A stretch of DNA of 17,979 nucleotides from an uncultured Bacilli bacterium (GTDB lineage Bacteria; Bacillota_I; Bacilli_A; RF39; UBA660): the NCBI GenBank assembly GCA_947600015.1, contig CANQFX010000021.1, positions 1 through 17,979 on the forward strand, written 5' to 3'. The position numbers and the translations under genes were made by a program. The first letter of the stretch is position 1. The number at the start of each line of letters is the position of its first letter. Shown piece after piece: positions 1 to 6,122 of this stretch. A model generated the notes under the pieces. That model was not told the DNA's origin. It was given only the letters and a program-made list of their open reading frames with translations, and made no database searches.

Positions 1-630
1 GTAGCTTATTTATCACACTCAAAATATGGAATAGGAAAAGAAATTAATATCAATAATAATTCTACTTATTTAACAGGATACTCTGCTACTGAAGAGGCAG
101 ATCAAAGTGACTTTCCTGGTGTCGATGGAACAGGAGAAGAAAAAATTCCACTTACGGTAACTTATGATACCAGTCGAGGCCTTTTAGCAAGCACGACAGG
201 AAATATTACTGGTGTTTATGATATGAGTGGAAGTGCATGGGAATATATGGCTTCTTATGTGGATCAGTATGGGGAGCAGAATTCAAAAGGAGTAAAAAGT
301 GGTTTTAGTGCTGAAGATTTAACTAAATATGCTATTTATTTAGATAAATATAGTTCTAACAGTACTTATGTAAGTTATAATAATCGAATATTAGGCGATG
401 CAACAGGGGAGATGGGGCCATTTTACTACTATTATGATAAAGATAAGGCTAAACGAGTTCACAACACCTGGTACGCTGACAATTCGGACTTCGTTGACTC
501 GGCGTACCCGTGGTTCGCTCGCGGCGGCCGTTACTACGCTGGAGTGTTGGCAGGCCAGTTCTACTTCAATAGGGTCACGGGTGGTGCCGATGGCAACGTT
601 TCCGCTCGCCTCGTTCTCGCAGTCGGGTAA
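1..630 (+). CDS. DGR target protein, C-terminal part (C-type-lectin / FGE-like fold); 5' end outside window
   Basis: The frame is open from base 1 to TAA at 628-630, so the gene begins upstream and only about 209 residues are visible. The motif VYDMSGSAWEYM (codons near 208-250) and the end PWFxRGG...AGxFxF...SARLVLA are typical of the formylglycine-generating-enzyme-like C-type-lectin domains used as DGR targets. The last 50 or so codons are the variable repeat. Compared with the template, Asn codons have become Asp, Tyr, Ala, Arg and Val, plus one Thr to Ala and one Ile to Val. These changes sit on a presumed ligand-binding face. A surface-displayed binding protein is the family expectation. 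Localisation cannot be judged because the N-terminus is missing. An internal ATG at 223 is in frame but is not a credible start, since the domain extends upstream of it. Confidence 0.85.
   Translation, partial: VAYLSHSKYGIGKEININNNSTYLTGYSATEEADQSDFPGVDGTGEEKIPLTVTYDTSRGLLASTTGNITGVYDMSGSAWEYMASYVDQYGEQNSKGVKSGFSAEDLTKYAIYLDKYSSNSTYVSYNNRILGDATGEMGPFYYYYDKDKAKRVHNTWYADNSDFVDSAYPWFARGGRYYAGVLAGQFYFNRVTGGADGNVSARLVLAVG
472..624 (+). repeat. DGR variable repeat (VR)
   Basis: This copy aligns without gaps to 832-984 at a constant offset of 360. Within 472-622 I count 15 mismatches, at 487, 502, 505, 517, 518, 529, 530, 535, 538, 539, 562, 574, 575, 589 and 598. Every one is A in the template copy; the VR has G at 8, T at 4 and C at 3. 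Position 623 is a sixteenth A mismatch at the very edge. All changes inside 472-622 are at first or second codon positions. The last 24 bases of the shared block (599-622) are adenine-poor and identical, as expected for the initiation-of-mutagenic-homing end. Confidence 0.96.
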
Positions 631-677
631 TTTGGAATTTATTTCAAATTACTTAACTTTTTTTCTTCCAATGGAAA

Positions 678-713
678 TGTGTCATTCCCGCTTTTTTCTA
701 CGGGAATGACACA
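678..713 (+). other. Hairpin/cruciform just downstream of the VR
   Basis: TGTGTCATTCCCG at 678-690 is perfectly complementary to CGGGAATGACACA at 701-713, giving a 13-bp stem with a 10-nt loop. It starts about 50 nt after the VR and target stop codon. In well-studied DGRs an inverted repeat after the VR helps target recognition during homing. No U-tract follows the stem (aaattaaag), so an intrinsic terminator is less likely, although the same hairpin could also stabilise the target mRNA 3' end. Confidence 0.75.
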
Positions 714-726
714 AATTAAAGAATGG

Positions 727-781
727 CATTTATTTCATGTTTCTTGATTTCATACATCTTGAAAACATGTTTAAATAAATG
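727..781 (+). other. Imperfect inverted repeat between VR hairpin and TR
   Basis: CATTTATTT (727-735) and CATGTTT (736-742) pair with AAACATG (763-769) and AAATAAATG (773-781). The result is a 16-bp AT-rich stem interrupted by a 3-nt TTT bulge, with a 20-nt loop. It lies about 50 nt before the template repeat, in the only interval where a template-RNA promoter or 5' structure could sit. Its role is unknown, and no convincing -35/-10 pair was found here. Confidence 0.4.
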
Positions 782-831
782 TAGGTTATAGGTTGTAAAA
801 ATTAACTCTGTTCGTTTTGGTTTCTTCTCTC

Positions 832-984
832 TACGCTGACAATTCGAACTTCGTTGACTCGACGAACCCGTGGTTCAATCGCGGCGGCAATTACAACAAT
901 GGAGTGTTGGCAGGCCAGTTCAACTTCAATAGGAACACGGGTGGTGCCAATGGCAACATTTCCGCTCGCCTCGTTCTCGCAGAC
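832..984 (+). repeat. DGR template repeat (TR)
   Basis: This is the invariant partner of the variable repeat. It lies outside any credible gene, in the same orientation as the target and upstream of the accessory genes and reverse transcriptase. It is rich in AAC/AAT codons placed in the target reading frame, which is the signature of a template built for adenine mutagenesis of Asn codons. I count 36 adenines in 832-982, and 15 correspond to altered bases in the VR. The block is visibly richer in GC than its surroundings. Homology starts sharply at 832 (c at 831 against g at 471) and ends at 984. Confidence 0.96.
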
Positions 985-1221
985 TAAAATATAAAAGTGA
1001 AAACTTCGTTATGATATATTAGCAAGTAATGCTTCATTACGCTATTTTGTTTACGGACTTTATTATAATGTTTATTTTAGAAACTTATGACCTATCTATT
1101 TCATAGATGAAAATATAAATAAAATATTTGGGTGAGTAATAAAATGATGAAAATCTGAATATTTGCAAAACAGCGCGTTTGCAGCACTGTTTTTGTTTCA
1201 TAAGAATTAAAAGGGGATATT
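985..1221 (+). ncRNA. DGR template-RNA spacer (3' part of the presumed TR transcript)
   Basis: This is a gene-free stretch between the template repeat and the first accessory gene. It contains short perfect hairpins at 1026-1040 (GTAATG-ctt-CATTAC) and 1094-1108 (ATCTAT-ttc-ATAGAT). A terminator-like stem sits near its 3' end. In the Bordetella phage DGR the region 3' of the TR is transcribed with it and primes cDNA synthesis, so a structured spacer here is expected by analogy. TATAAT at 1064-1069 has no good -35 partner. RNA boundaries are inferred, not seen. Confidence 0.45.
1167..1198 (+). terminator. Terminator-like stem between TR spacer and accessory genes
   Basis: AAAACAG (1167-1173) pairs with CTGTTTT (1187-1193). 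After one mismatch, GC (1175-1176) pairs with GC (1184-1185). TTGTTT follows. The stem could end or attenuate the template RNA just before the ribosome binding site of the accessory gene at 1222, separating TR RNA from the protein-coding message. The stem is moderately weak. Confidence 0.4.
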
Positions 1222-1599
1222 ATGAGTAAAATATATGATAAATATTTAGAATTAAAAAAAGAAGATAAAAATAAGTTGTATTTATTTAAATCTGGAAAAT
1301 TTTATATATTTTTAGGTGAAGATTGCGATTTTATTAATGAATATTTAGTTTTAAAAAAAGTAAAGTTTAGTAATGAAACTTATAAATGTGGTTTCCCTGA
1401 AAATGTTTTGGATCAGTATTTAAGAGTTTTTAAAAATCATAACTTAGATGTTGTTTTGGTTAAGGATATCGAATTGAAACAGGAAGATAAAGTTTTTGAA
1501 TTTATTAGTAAAATTGATATTGATAATATTACTCCTTTAGAGGCACTTGAAAAATTAAGTATAATAAAGGAGATGGTTCTAGATGAAAAGAGAGGTTGA
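1222..1599 (+). CDS. DGR accessory protein, MutS domain I-like (MSL)
   Basis: The 125-aa product resembles the mismatch-recognition domain I of MutS standing alone. It has a KYLELK helix start, then LYLFKSGKFYIFL (20-31) matching the MutS pattern LxxxxGxFYExF, and CGFPENVLDQYLRVFKNHN (57-74) matching the MutS CGFP/GIPYHAxxxYLxxL region. The Glu of the MutS Phe-X-Glu mismatch motif is Ile29 here, so canonical mismatch reading is doubtful. MutS-like small proteins are reported as accessory genes in some DGRs. The start ATG follows AAAGGGGATATT. The 3' end overlaps the next gene by 17 nt, so the three genes are probably translated together. Assignment by sequence pattern only. Confidence 0.7.
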   Translation: MSKIYDKYLELKKEDKNKLYLFKSGKFYIFLGEDCDFINEYLVLKKVKFSNETYKCGFPENVLDQYLRVFKNHNLDVVLVKDIELKQEDKVFEFISKIDIDNITPLEALEKLSIIKEMVLDEKRG

Positions 1600-1942
1600 G
1601 GAAACTAGAATCTATCAAATTTATATTGATTATATTGCTTATATTGAAATGATTACAGAGAAATATCCTAATACTACAAAGTTCGGAATTGTTCGCATGA
1701 TTAAAAAATATTTATATGAAGGTATGGAAAATATTTTATATGCATATAAAGCATTTGAAAAAAAAGATAAGTTGGTTTATTTAAATTGTCTTGATATTAA
1801 TCTTAAAATGTTGAAGGTTTTAGCTAGAATTTCTTATAAGAAAAAATATATTAATATTAAAAATTATGAGGCTTGGAGTAGAAAAATTAATAATATTGGT
1901 AAATCTTTAGGTGGATGGATTAATTCATGTCTAAGACAATAA
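1583..1942 (+). CDS. avd: DGR accessory variability determinant (Avd-like four-helix protein)
   Basis: This 119-aa protein appears all-helical, is lysine-rich and carries many Tyr and Ile residues. It has the size and charge of Avd, the pentameric four-helix-bundle partner of DGR reverse transcriptases that binds template RNA. The segment LKMLKVLARISYKKKYI (near 92-108), followed by an ARRIG-like SRKINNIGKSLGGWI end, fits the C-terminal two helices of the Avd/23S-intervening-sequence family. It starts at ATG 1583 with AAAGGAGA about 10 nt upstream, inside the end of the MutS-like gene. It overlaps the reverse transcriptase by 16 nt. Position directly before the RT is the usual one for avd. 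Confidence 0.8.
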   Translation: MKREVEETRIYQIYIDYIAYIEMITEKYPNTTKFGIVRMIKKYLYEGMENILYAYKAFEKKDKLVYLNCLDINLKMLKVLARISYKKKYINIKNYEAWSRKINNIGKSLGGWINSCLRQ

Positions 1943-2970
1943 AAAAATGTTTTTATGAGAAACTTACTTTTGAAAAAATGATAGCAGCAAATAATAGAGC
2001 GAGAATAGGCAAAGTTAAGAAAAAAGAAGTTACTATTTTTGAAATGGATTTAGAGACTAATATTATTAGGATTATTGATGAAATAAAAAGTGGCAATTAT
2101 TATTTTGGTAAATATCGTTCCTTTTTCGTTTACGAGCCGAAAGAAAGATTAATTAAATCTTTACCTTATCGTGATCGAGTAGTTCATCAATGGTATGTAG
2201 AAGAATTTATTAAACCTTATTATTTTAAACGGTTTATTTCTGATACTTATGCTTGTTTAGATGAAAGAGGTACGCATGCGGCTGTGTTTGCGATTCAAAA
2301 GAAAATGCGTCGTATGAAAAGAAAGTATCCTAGTTATTATGTATTAAAATGTGATGTTAAAAAATATTTTTATAGTATCGATAAGCATATATTATTGGAA
2401 ATTCTTAAAAGAGATATTTCTGATCAAAAATTGATTGAATTTAGTCAAAGAATATTAGATGATGGACAAGAAATTGGTATTCCTATTGGTAATTTTACGA
2501 GTCAGTATTTTGCTAATATTTATTTAAATGAACTAGATCATTATATTAAAGAGGAGTTAAGAGTTGAAAATTATGTGCGTTATATGGATGATTTTGTTCT
2601 TTTGCTTCCTCAAAAAGAAGATGCGAGACGAATACTTTTGTTAATAAAAAAGTTTTTAAATCAGCATTTGCAGTTGCAGCTTAATTCAAAGAGCAGATAT
2701 TTTTTAAATGAAAATGGAATTGATTTTTGTGGCTATCGTATCTTTGAAACACATATTTTACTTAGAAAGAGATTTAAGAAGAAAATGCGAAAAAAATTTA
2801 AGTTATGGAAAAATTTATTGAATCAAAATAAATTTATTTATTCTAAGTTTTTGCTTAGTGTAAATTCTTGTAAAGGACATGCGAGTCATTGTAATTCTTA
2901 TCATTTTATGAAAAAATTTGATAAAGAGGTGGATCACTTAATTCCCAAGGAAGAATATCAGGAAAAATGA
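1927..2970 (+). CDS. DGR reverse transcriptase
   Basis: The 347-aa RNA-directed DNA polymerase copies the template RNA with errors at adenines. RT motifs in order: SLPYRDRVVHQW (78-89), the first catalytic Asp in KCDVKKYF (D143), IPIGNFTSQYFANIYL (185-200) and YMDD (219-222). The IGNFTSQ form of motif 4 ([ILV]GxxxSQ) distinguishes DGR RTs from retron and group II intron enzymes, which have QGxxxSP. A GYRIF segment and a basic thumb-like tail (KKKMRKKFK) follow. Length is normal for DGR RTs, with no maturase or endonuclease domain. It is translationally coupled to avd by a 16-nt overlap, with AGGTGG upstream of its ATG. Confidence 0.96.
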   Translation: MSKTIKKCFYEKLTFEKMIAANNRARIGKVKKKEVTIFEMDLETNIIRIIDEIKSGNYYFGKYRSFFVYEPKERLIKSLPYRDRVVHQWYVEEFIKPYYFKRFISDTYACLDERGTHAAVFAIQKKMRRMKRKYPSYYVLKCDVKKYFYSIDKHILLEILKRDISDQKLIEFSQRILDDGQEIGIPIGNFTSQYFANIYLNELDHYIKEELRVENYVRYMDDFVLLLPQKEDARRILLLIKKFLNQHLQLQLNSKSRYFLNENGIDFCGYRIFETHILLRKRFKKKMRKKFKLWKNLLNQNKFIYSKFLLSVNSCKGHASHCNSYHFMKKFDKEVDHLIPKEEYQEK

Positions 2971-3026
2971 TGGCTGGTGTATGCTTTTTACCAAGATTTT
3001 AATGAAAAAATGGTGTAAATCTATTG

Positions 3027-3055
3027 TTTACAGGTGTTTTTTGTGTTATGATAAT
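3027..3055 (+). promoter_or_regulatory. SigA-type promoter for the 3062-3164 RNA
   Basis: TTTACA (3027-3032) and GATAAT (3050-3055) are separated by 17 nt, each one base off consensus. The predicted start near 3062 coincides with the 5' end of a closing helix in the downstream RNA, which supports both calls. A shifted reading with TGtTATGAT at 3044-3052 is possible. Confidence 0.65.
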
Positions 3056-3061
3056 TATACG

Positions 3062-3164
3062 AAGGATCAGAATCATACTCTATTTTTACCCTTATATATA
3101 TCACGCGTCAATTAAGGCTAGAAAAGTTGATCCTTAAAAAAAGACAAAAATTGTCTTTTTTTTT
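3062..3164 (+). ncRNA. Candidate structured small RNA or leader upstream of the bacteriocin exporter
   Basis: Helix P1 is AAGGATCA (3062-3069) pairing with TGATCCTT (3128-3135). Inside it, 3083-3088 pairs with 3119-3124 (one G-U), then a 1x1 mismatch, then CCTTA (3090-3094) with TAAGG (3113-3117), leaving an 18-nt loop. An intrinsic terminator follows P1 immediately. The promoter places the start at the first base of P1. The unit could be a stand-alone RNA of about 100 nt, or a terminating leader that controls the transporter gene starting 54 nt later. It does not match any riboswitch, 6S, SRP or T-box pattern I know. No reading frame with a ribosome binding site is present. Confidence 0.5.
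3136..3164 (+). terminator. Intrinsic terminator
   Basis: An A-run and GACAA (3136-3147), a 3-nt AAA loop, then TTGTC (3151-3155) and nine T (3156-3164). The 5-bp core extends by A-T pairs to 12 bp. It lies between the small RNA and the exporter operon. Confidence 0.75.
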
Positions 3165-3217
3165 GGAAAAATTGAAAATTTTTCGAATAATAAAATAGGA
3201 GGTGAGAGAAACAACAT

Positions 3218-5302
3218 TTGATTCAGGTCGTTTTACAAGATGGTATGAAAGATTGTGGTGTTTGCTCTTTGTTATCTGTGATTCGATACTATGGAGGAGA
3301 TGTGTCGAAGGAATATTTGAGAGATATAACACATACAACCAAAACAGGAGTATCGGCATATCATCTAATGGAGGCTGCAAAAAAACTTGGATTTTGTGCC
3401 AATGGAATGAGAGGAGACTTGTCCCAAATACAAGAAGATAACTTACCCTGTCTTGCTCATTTCATTATTCACGGAAAATATAAGCATTTTGTAGTTGTTT
3501 ATCAAATTAATCAGAAACAACAACGCGTTATGATTATGGATCCTGCCAAGGGGAAAGTAGTGTATTCTTTTTCAGAATTTCGACTTCTTTCTAGTAAAAA
3601 TTATATCTTCTTAAAACCCACCAAAAAATTACCAATCATGACGAAAAAGAAAGTGATACGAAAGAGGCTTCAAGTATTTTTACACACGCACAAACTATTT
3701 TGTTGTATATTATTTTTACTAACTTCCACCTACTTTTTTTTAAATATTGCAACAGCGTTTCATTTTCAATATTTATTAAAATTTTCCATTGAAAAAGAGA
3801 TATCTGAAAATATTTTTTTCTTTAGTTATCACTTATTGATTATTTATTTTTTTAAGGAAGTAAATTTATTTTTAAGAAATCTTCTTTTAATGAAATGGAT
3901 ATATTTATTTGATAAAGAGATTACCTTACAAACGTATGAACAAATTCTCTCGCTTCCATATTTATATTATAAAAACAGGACTACAGGCGAAGTAATATCG
4001 AGATTTCGTGATTTAACAACAGTAAAAAATTTTGTGGCCAAAGCGCTTTGTAGTTTATCTACGGATGTCGTTAGTCTTATTATTTTTTTCTTTGTTATGT
4101 TTCGCATATATCAACGACTAACACATTTGGTATTGTTCTTTTCCTTTTTATTTTTATGTCATTTTTTATTAGTAAAGGGGAAAAAAAGAAAACTATTTCG
4201 CAACATAGGAAAAGCAGAAGATCAAGTAAACTCTTATTTTGTAGAATCTTTAAGTGGTGTTGATACCATTAAGGGAAGCCATATAGAAAAAAGACGAACG
4301 AATGAATTTTTTCTTCATTACCAAAAATTATTAGAAAATCAATATCAGTATTCTTTTTTTGAAGAAGGAATCTTATTATTTCGACAATGTTTATATGATA
4401 TTTTATTTGTACTCATTTATGGTATCGGAAGTTATTTCGTGATTGAAAAAGAATGGTCTCTTGGAGAATTATTTGTATTTTATACTTTTTTAAATTATTT
4501 TTTAAATAGTTTAAATCATATCTTAGAAATTTTCCATGAGTATCATGCATTTTCTGTTTGTCTTGAAAGAGTAGAGGATTTATTTACGATTCGTAAAGAA
4601 CCTTTGCTAGAAAAAAATGTACTTTTACCATATCAGGTGAATGGTACGATTCAATTCTTTGACTTTTCTTATAAGATTGGTACACAATTTTTATTTCAAA
4701 ATCTAAATTTAGAAATTAAAGAAGGAGAGAAGGTTTTATTAACAGGAATCTCTGGAAGTGGCAAAAGTAGTTTAATGAAGATTTTAATGCGTTATCTAGA
4801 AGTGGATTATGGAAATGTAAGTATTGGTAATATTGATATTAATCATTATCCTTTAGAAAAGATTCGCCGAGATATTACTTATATTGGTAGTCAAGAATAT
4901 TTATTTACTGACACTCTATATCATAATATTACATTGAAACAAGAAGTATCACAGGAAAAATTTGAAAAAGTCATTCAAATTACTACGGTAAAAGAAATTA
5001 TTGAAAGAGAATCATTAAAAGAACAAATGATGGTAGAAGAGAATGGATTTAATTTTAGTAATGGAGAAAGACAAAGAATTATTTTGGCACGTTCATTATT
5101 AAAAAATAGTAACATTTATATTTATGATGAGTCGTTTAGTCAGATTGATATTCAGCGTGAACATCAAATTTTAACACAATTGTTAGAATATAAAAAGGAT
5201 GCTACGATTATTGTTATTAGTCATCGCTTTAATAATCAAGAATTATTTCATCGTATTTTAAAATTAGAAAATGGACAAATTTATGAAACGAAGAAATTAT
5301 GA
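3218..5302 (+). CDS. Peptidase-containing ABC transporter for double-glycine peptides (C39, PCAT)
   Basis: This 694-aa exporter is predicted to cleave double-glycine leaders and pump the mature peptides out. The N-terminal C39 peptidase has Cys13 in KDCGVCSLLS, His90 in KYKHFVVVY and Asp108 in MDPAKG. A hydrophobic exporter domain (about 155-430) follows. The ATPase has Walker A GISGSGKSS (510-518), a variant signature FSNGERQR (613-620, in place of LSGGQ) and Walker B IYIYDES with D637-E638. The start is TTG 3218, 12 nt after a strong AGGAGGTGA. No ATG lies in frame upstream, since TGA at 3203 blocks it, and an in-frame ATG only appears at codon 10, too close to the active site. The double-glycine peptides at 5698 and 5835 are its likely cargo. 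Confidence 0.92.
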   Translation: MIQVVLQDGMKDCGVCSLLSVIRYYGGDVSKEYLRDITHTTKTGVSAYHLMEAAKKLGFCANGMRGDLSQIQEDNLPCLAHFIIHGKYKHFVVVYQINQKQQRVMIMDPAKGKVVYSFSEFRLLSSKNYIFLKPTKKLPIMTKKKVIRKRLQVFLHTHKLFCCILFLLTSTYFFLNIATAFHFQYLLKFSIEKEISENIFFFSYHLLIIYFFKEVNLFLRNLLLMKWIYLFDKEITLQTYEQILSLPYLYYKNRTTGEVISRFRDLTTVKNFVAKALCSLSTDVVSLIIFFFVMFRIYQRLTHLVLFFSFLFLCHFLLVKGKKRKLFRNIGKAEDQVNSYFVESLSGVDTIKGSHIEKRRTNEFFLHYQKLLENQYQYSFFEEGILLFRQCLYDILFVLIYGIGSYFVIEKEWSLGELFVFYTFLNYFLNSLNHILEIFHEYHAFSVCLERVEDLFTIRKEPLLEKNVLLPYQVNGTIQFFDFSYKIGTQFLFQNLNLEIKEGEKVLLTGISGSGKSSLMKILMRYLEVDYGNVSIGNIDINHYPLEKIRRDITYIGSQEYLFTDTLYHNITLKQEVSQEKFEKVIQITTVKEIIERESLKEQMMVEENGFNFSNGERQRIILARSLLKNSNIYIYDESFSQIDIQREHQILTQLLEYKKDATIIVISHRFNNQELFHRILKLENGQIYETKKL

Positions 5303-5696
5303 GAAAAAGAAAGGAATCTTAACTTTAATTTTTTTCTTTTGTTTATTAGAAATCTTACTATTATTTCATTTTATAAAAGAAAAATGGAATGATTATCAAG
5401 TGTTTCAAGGCGTAGTGGTAAAAAATGATCTCGTTATTTTAATATTATCGCAAAAAGAGTTAGATTATTTTTATCAGAATCATTTTATTTATGTTGCTAA
5501 CCAACGGGTAAAATTCCATATCAAAAAAATAACGAGAGAGGTACTAACGAGAGGGAAGAAATCATATCATGAAGTGATTCTTTCTTTTCCTTTTTCTAAT
5601 AAACGAAAAGAAAATGATGTGATTTTATTATCTATCAGAACGAAAAGAAAAAGGTTTATAGAAATTTTTAACATTATATGGGAGGAGATAACATAG
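5283..5696 (+). CDS. Small single-pass membrane accessory protein of the bacteriocin exporter
   Basis: About 137 aa: a short basic N-terminus, one clear membrane helix (GILTLIFFFCLLEILLLFHF) and a basic, beta-rich external part. The position between a PCAT exporter and its peptides is where an HlyD/LcnD-type accessory factor normally sits. Those proteins have roughly 400-470 residues with a lipoyl/coiled-coil region, and neither is seen here. Function as a minimal adaptor, or alternatively as the immunity protein, is inferred from context only. It overlaps the transporter's 3' end by 20 nt. ATG 5271 (four residues longer) is also possible; neither start has a strong ribosome binding site, suggesting translational coupling. 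Confidence 0.55.
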   Translation: MKRRNYEKKKGILTLIFFFCLLEILLLFHFIKEKWNDYQVFQGVVVKNDLVILILSQKELDYFYQNHFIYVANQRVKFHIKKITREVLTRGKKSYHEVILSFPFSNKRKENDVILLSIRTKRKRFIEIFNIIWEEIT

Positions 5697-5697
5697 T

Positions 5698-5838
5698 ATG
5701 GAAGCAATAGAAGAAATAGAAATGCAAAATATTACAGGAGGTGTATCTGCCTGGGTAGGAGTTGCGATTTCTGCCATTGTGATATTTTTATCTGGTGTCA
5801 TAGAAGGAATTACAAATCCAACGAGGTGTGGTGAATGA
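5698..5838 (+). CDS. Double-glycine-leader bacteriocin-like peptide A
   Basis: The 46-aa precursor begins with the acidic leader MEAIEEIEMQNITGG, whose GG at 14-15 is the expected cleavage site. The predicted mature peptide has 31 residues. It starts VSAWVGVAISAIVIFLSGV, a membrane-helix-like stretch with small residues, and ends GITNPTRCGE with a single Cys. GGAGGAGATAA precedes the ATG, a very strong site for a small peptide gene. The stop overlaps the start of the next peptide gene (ATGA). It is a probable substrate of the C39 transporter just upstream. It lacks the two-Cys YGNGV pediocin signature, so it fits unmodified class II peptides better. Activity is inferred. Confidence 0.75.
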   Translation: MEAIEEIEMQNITGGVSAWVGVAISAIVIFLSGVIEGITNPTRCGE

Positions 5839-6005
5839 AACAGTTAGACGAAAAAGAATTAGAAAACATTTATGGGGGTGAGAGCATTAGTGCTGCGGTA
5901 ATTAATGCATTCACAAATATTATAAAAATTCTACAGGATGCAGGTCATAATTTAGGATCTGCGCTACGTCGCATTGGAGAAAATAATATGTGCCCTTTAA
6001 AGTAA
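5835..6005 (+). CDS. Double-glycine-leader bacteriocin-like peptide B
   Basis: The 56-aa precursor has a textbook leader MKQLDEKELENIYGG: hydrophobic residues at alternating leader positions (Leu4, Leu9, Ile12) and GG at 14-15. The 41-residue mature part is predicted to form an amphipathic helix (SISAAVINAFTNIIKILQDA) followed by a basic end with ALRRIG and a lone Cys (MCPLK). Its ATG overlaps peptide A's TGA by 4 nt, so the two are made together in similar amounts. That suggests a two-peptide bacteriocin, or two separate cargoes of one exporter. GAGGTGTGGTGA before the ATG can serve as ribosome binding site. Confidence 0.75.
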   Translation: MKQLDEKELENIYGGESISAAVINAFTNIIKILQDAGHNLGSALRRIGENNMCPLK

Positions 6006-6061
6006 AAAGTATAAAAAATTAAAAAAAATTACATAAAAATATAGAAAAATAAATAAAAATG

Positions 6062-6090
6062 TTGAAAAATAAAAAAAATTTTGTTATAAT
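6062..6090 (+). promoter_or_regulatory. Strong SigA promoter of rpsU
   Basis: TTGAAA (6062-6067), a 17-nt spacer and a perfect TATAAT (6085-6090) with an extended TGt. Upstream is an A/T-rich tract (6006-6061) that could act as an UP element, fitting a highly expressed ribosomal protein gene. Confidence 0.85.
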
Positions 6091-6122
6091 TTTTTGTAGT
6101 TAAAGCGAAGGGAGGGATAATA

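Noticed and set aside
398..709. 103-codon frame across the VR on the + strand
   Set aside because: It is a shadow of the target gene in another frame. The TR/VR changes only make sense in the 1-630 frame, where they hit Asn codons.
472..984. Simple gene duplication or recombination repeat instead of VR/TR
   Set aside because: Mismatches are only at adenines of one copy, and an RT with DGR motifs lies next to it; ordinary divergence would not show this bias.
1927..2970. Group II intron or retron reverse transcriptase
   Set aside because: Motif 4 reads IGNFTSQ rather than QGxxxSP, there is no maturase or endonuclease domain, and no intron or msr/msd structure is visible.
3202..3441. 79-codon GTG frame right after the strong ribosome binding site of the exporter
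   Set aside because: No family pattern (WNERR-type shadow translation), while the TTG frame at 3218 encodes an intact C39 peptidase with Cys, His and Asp.
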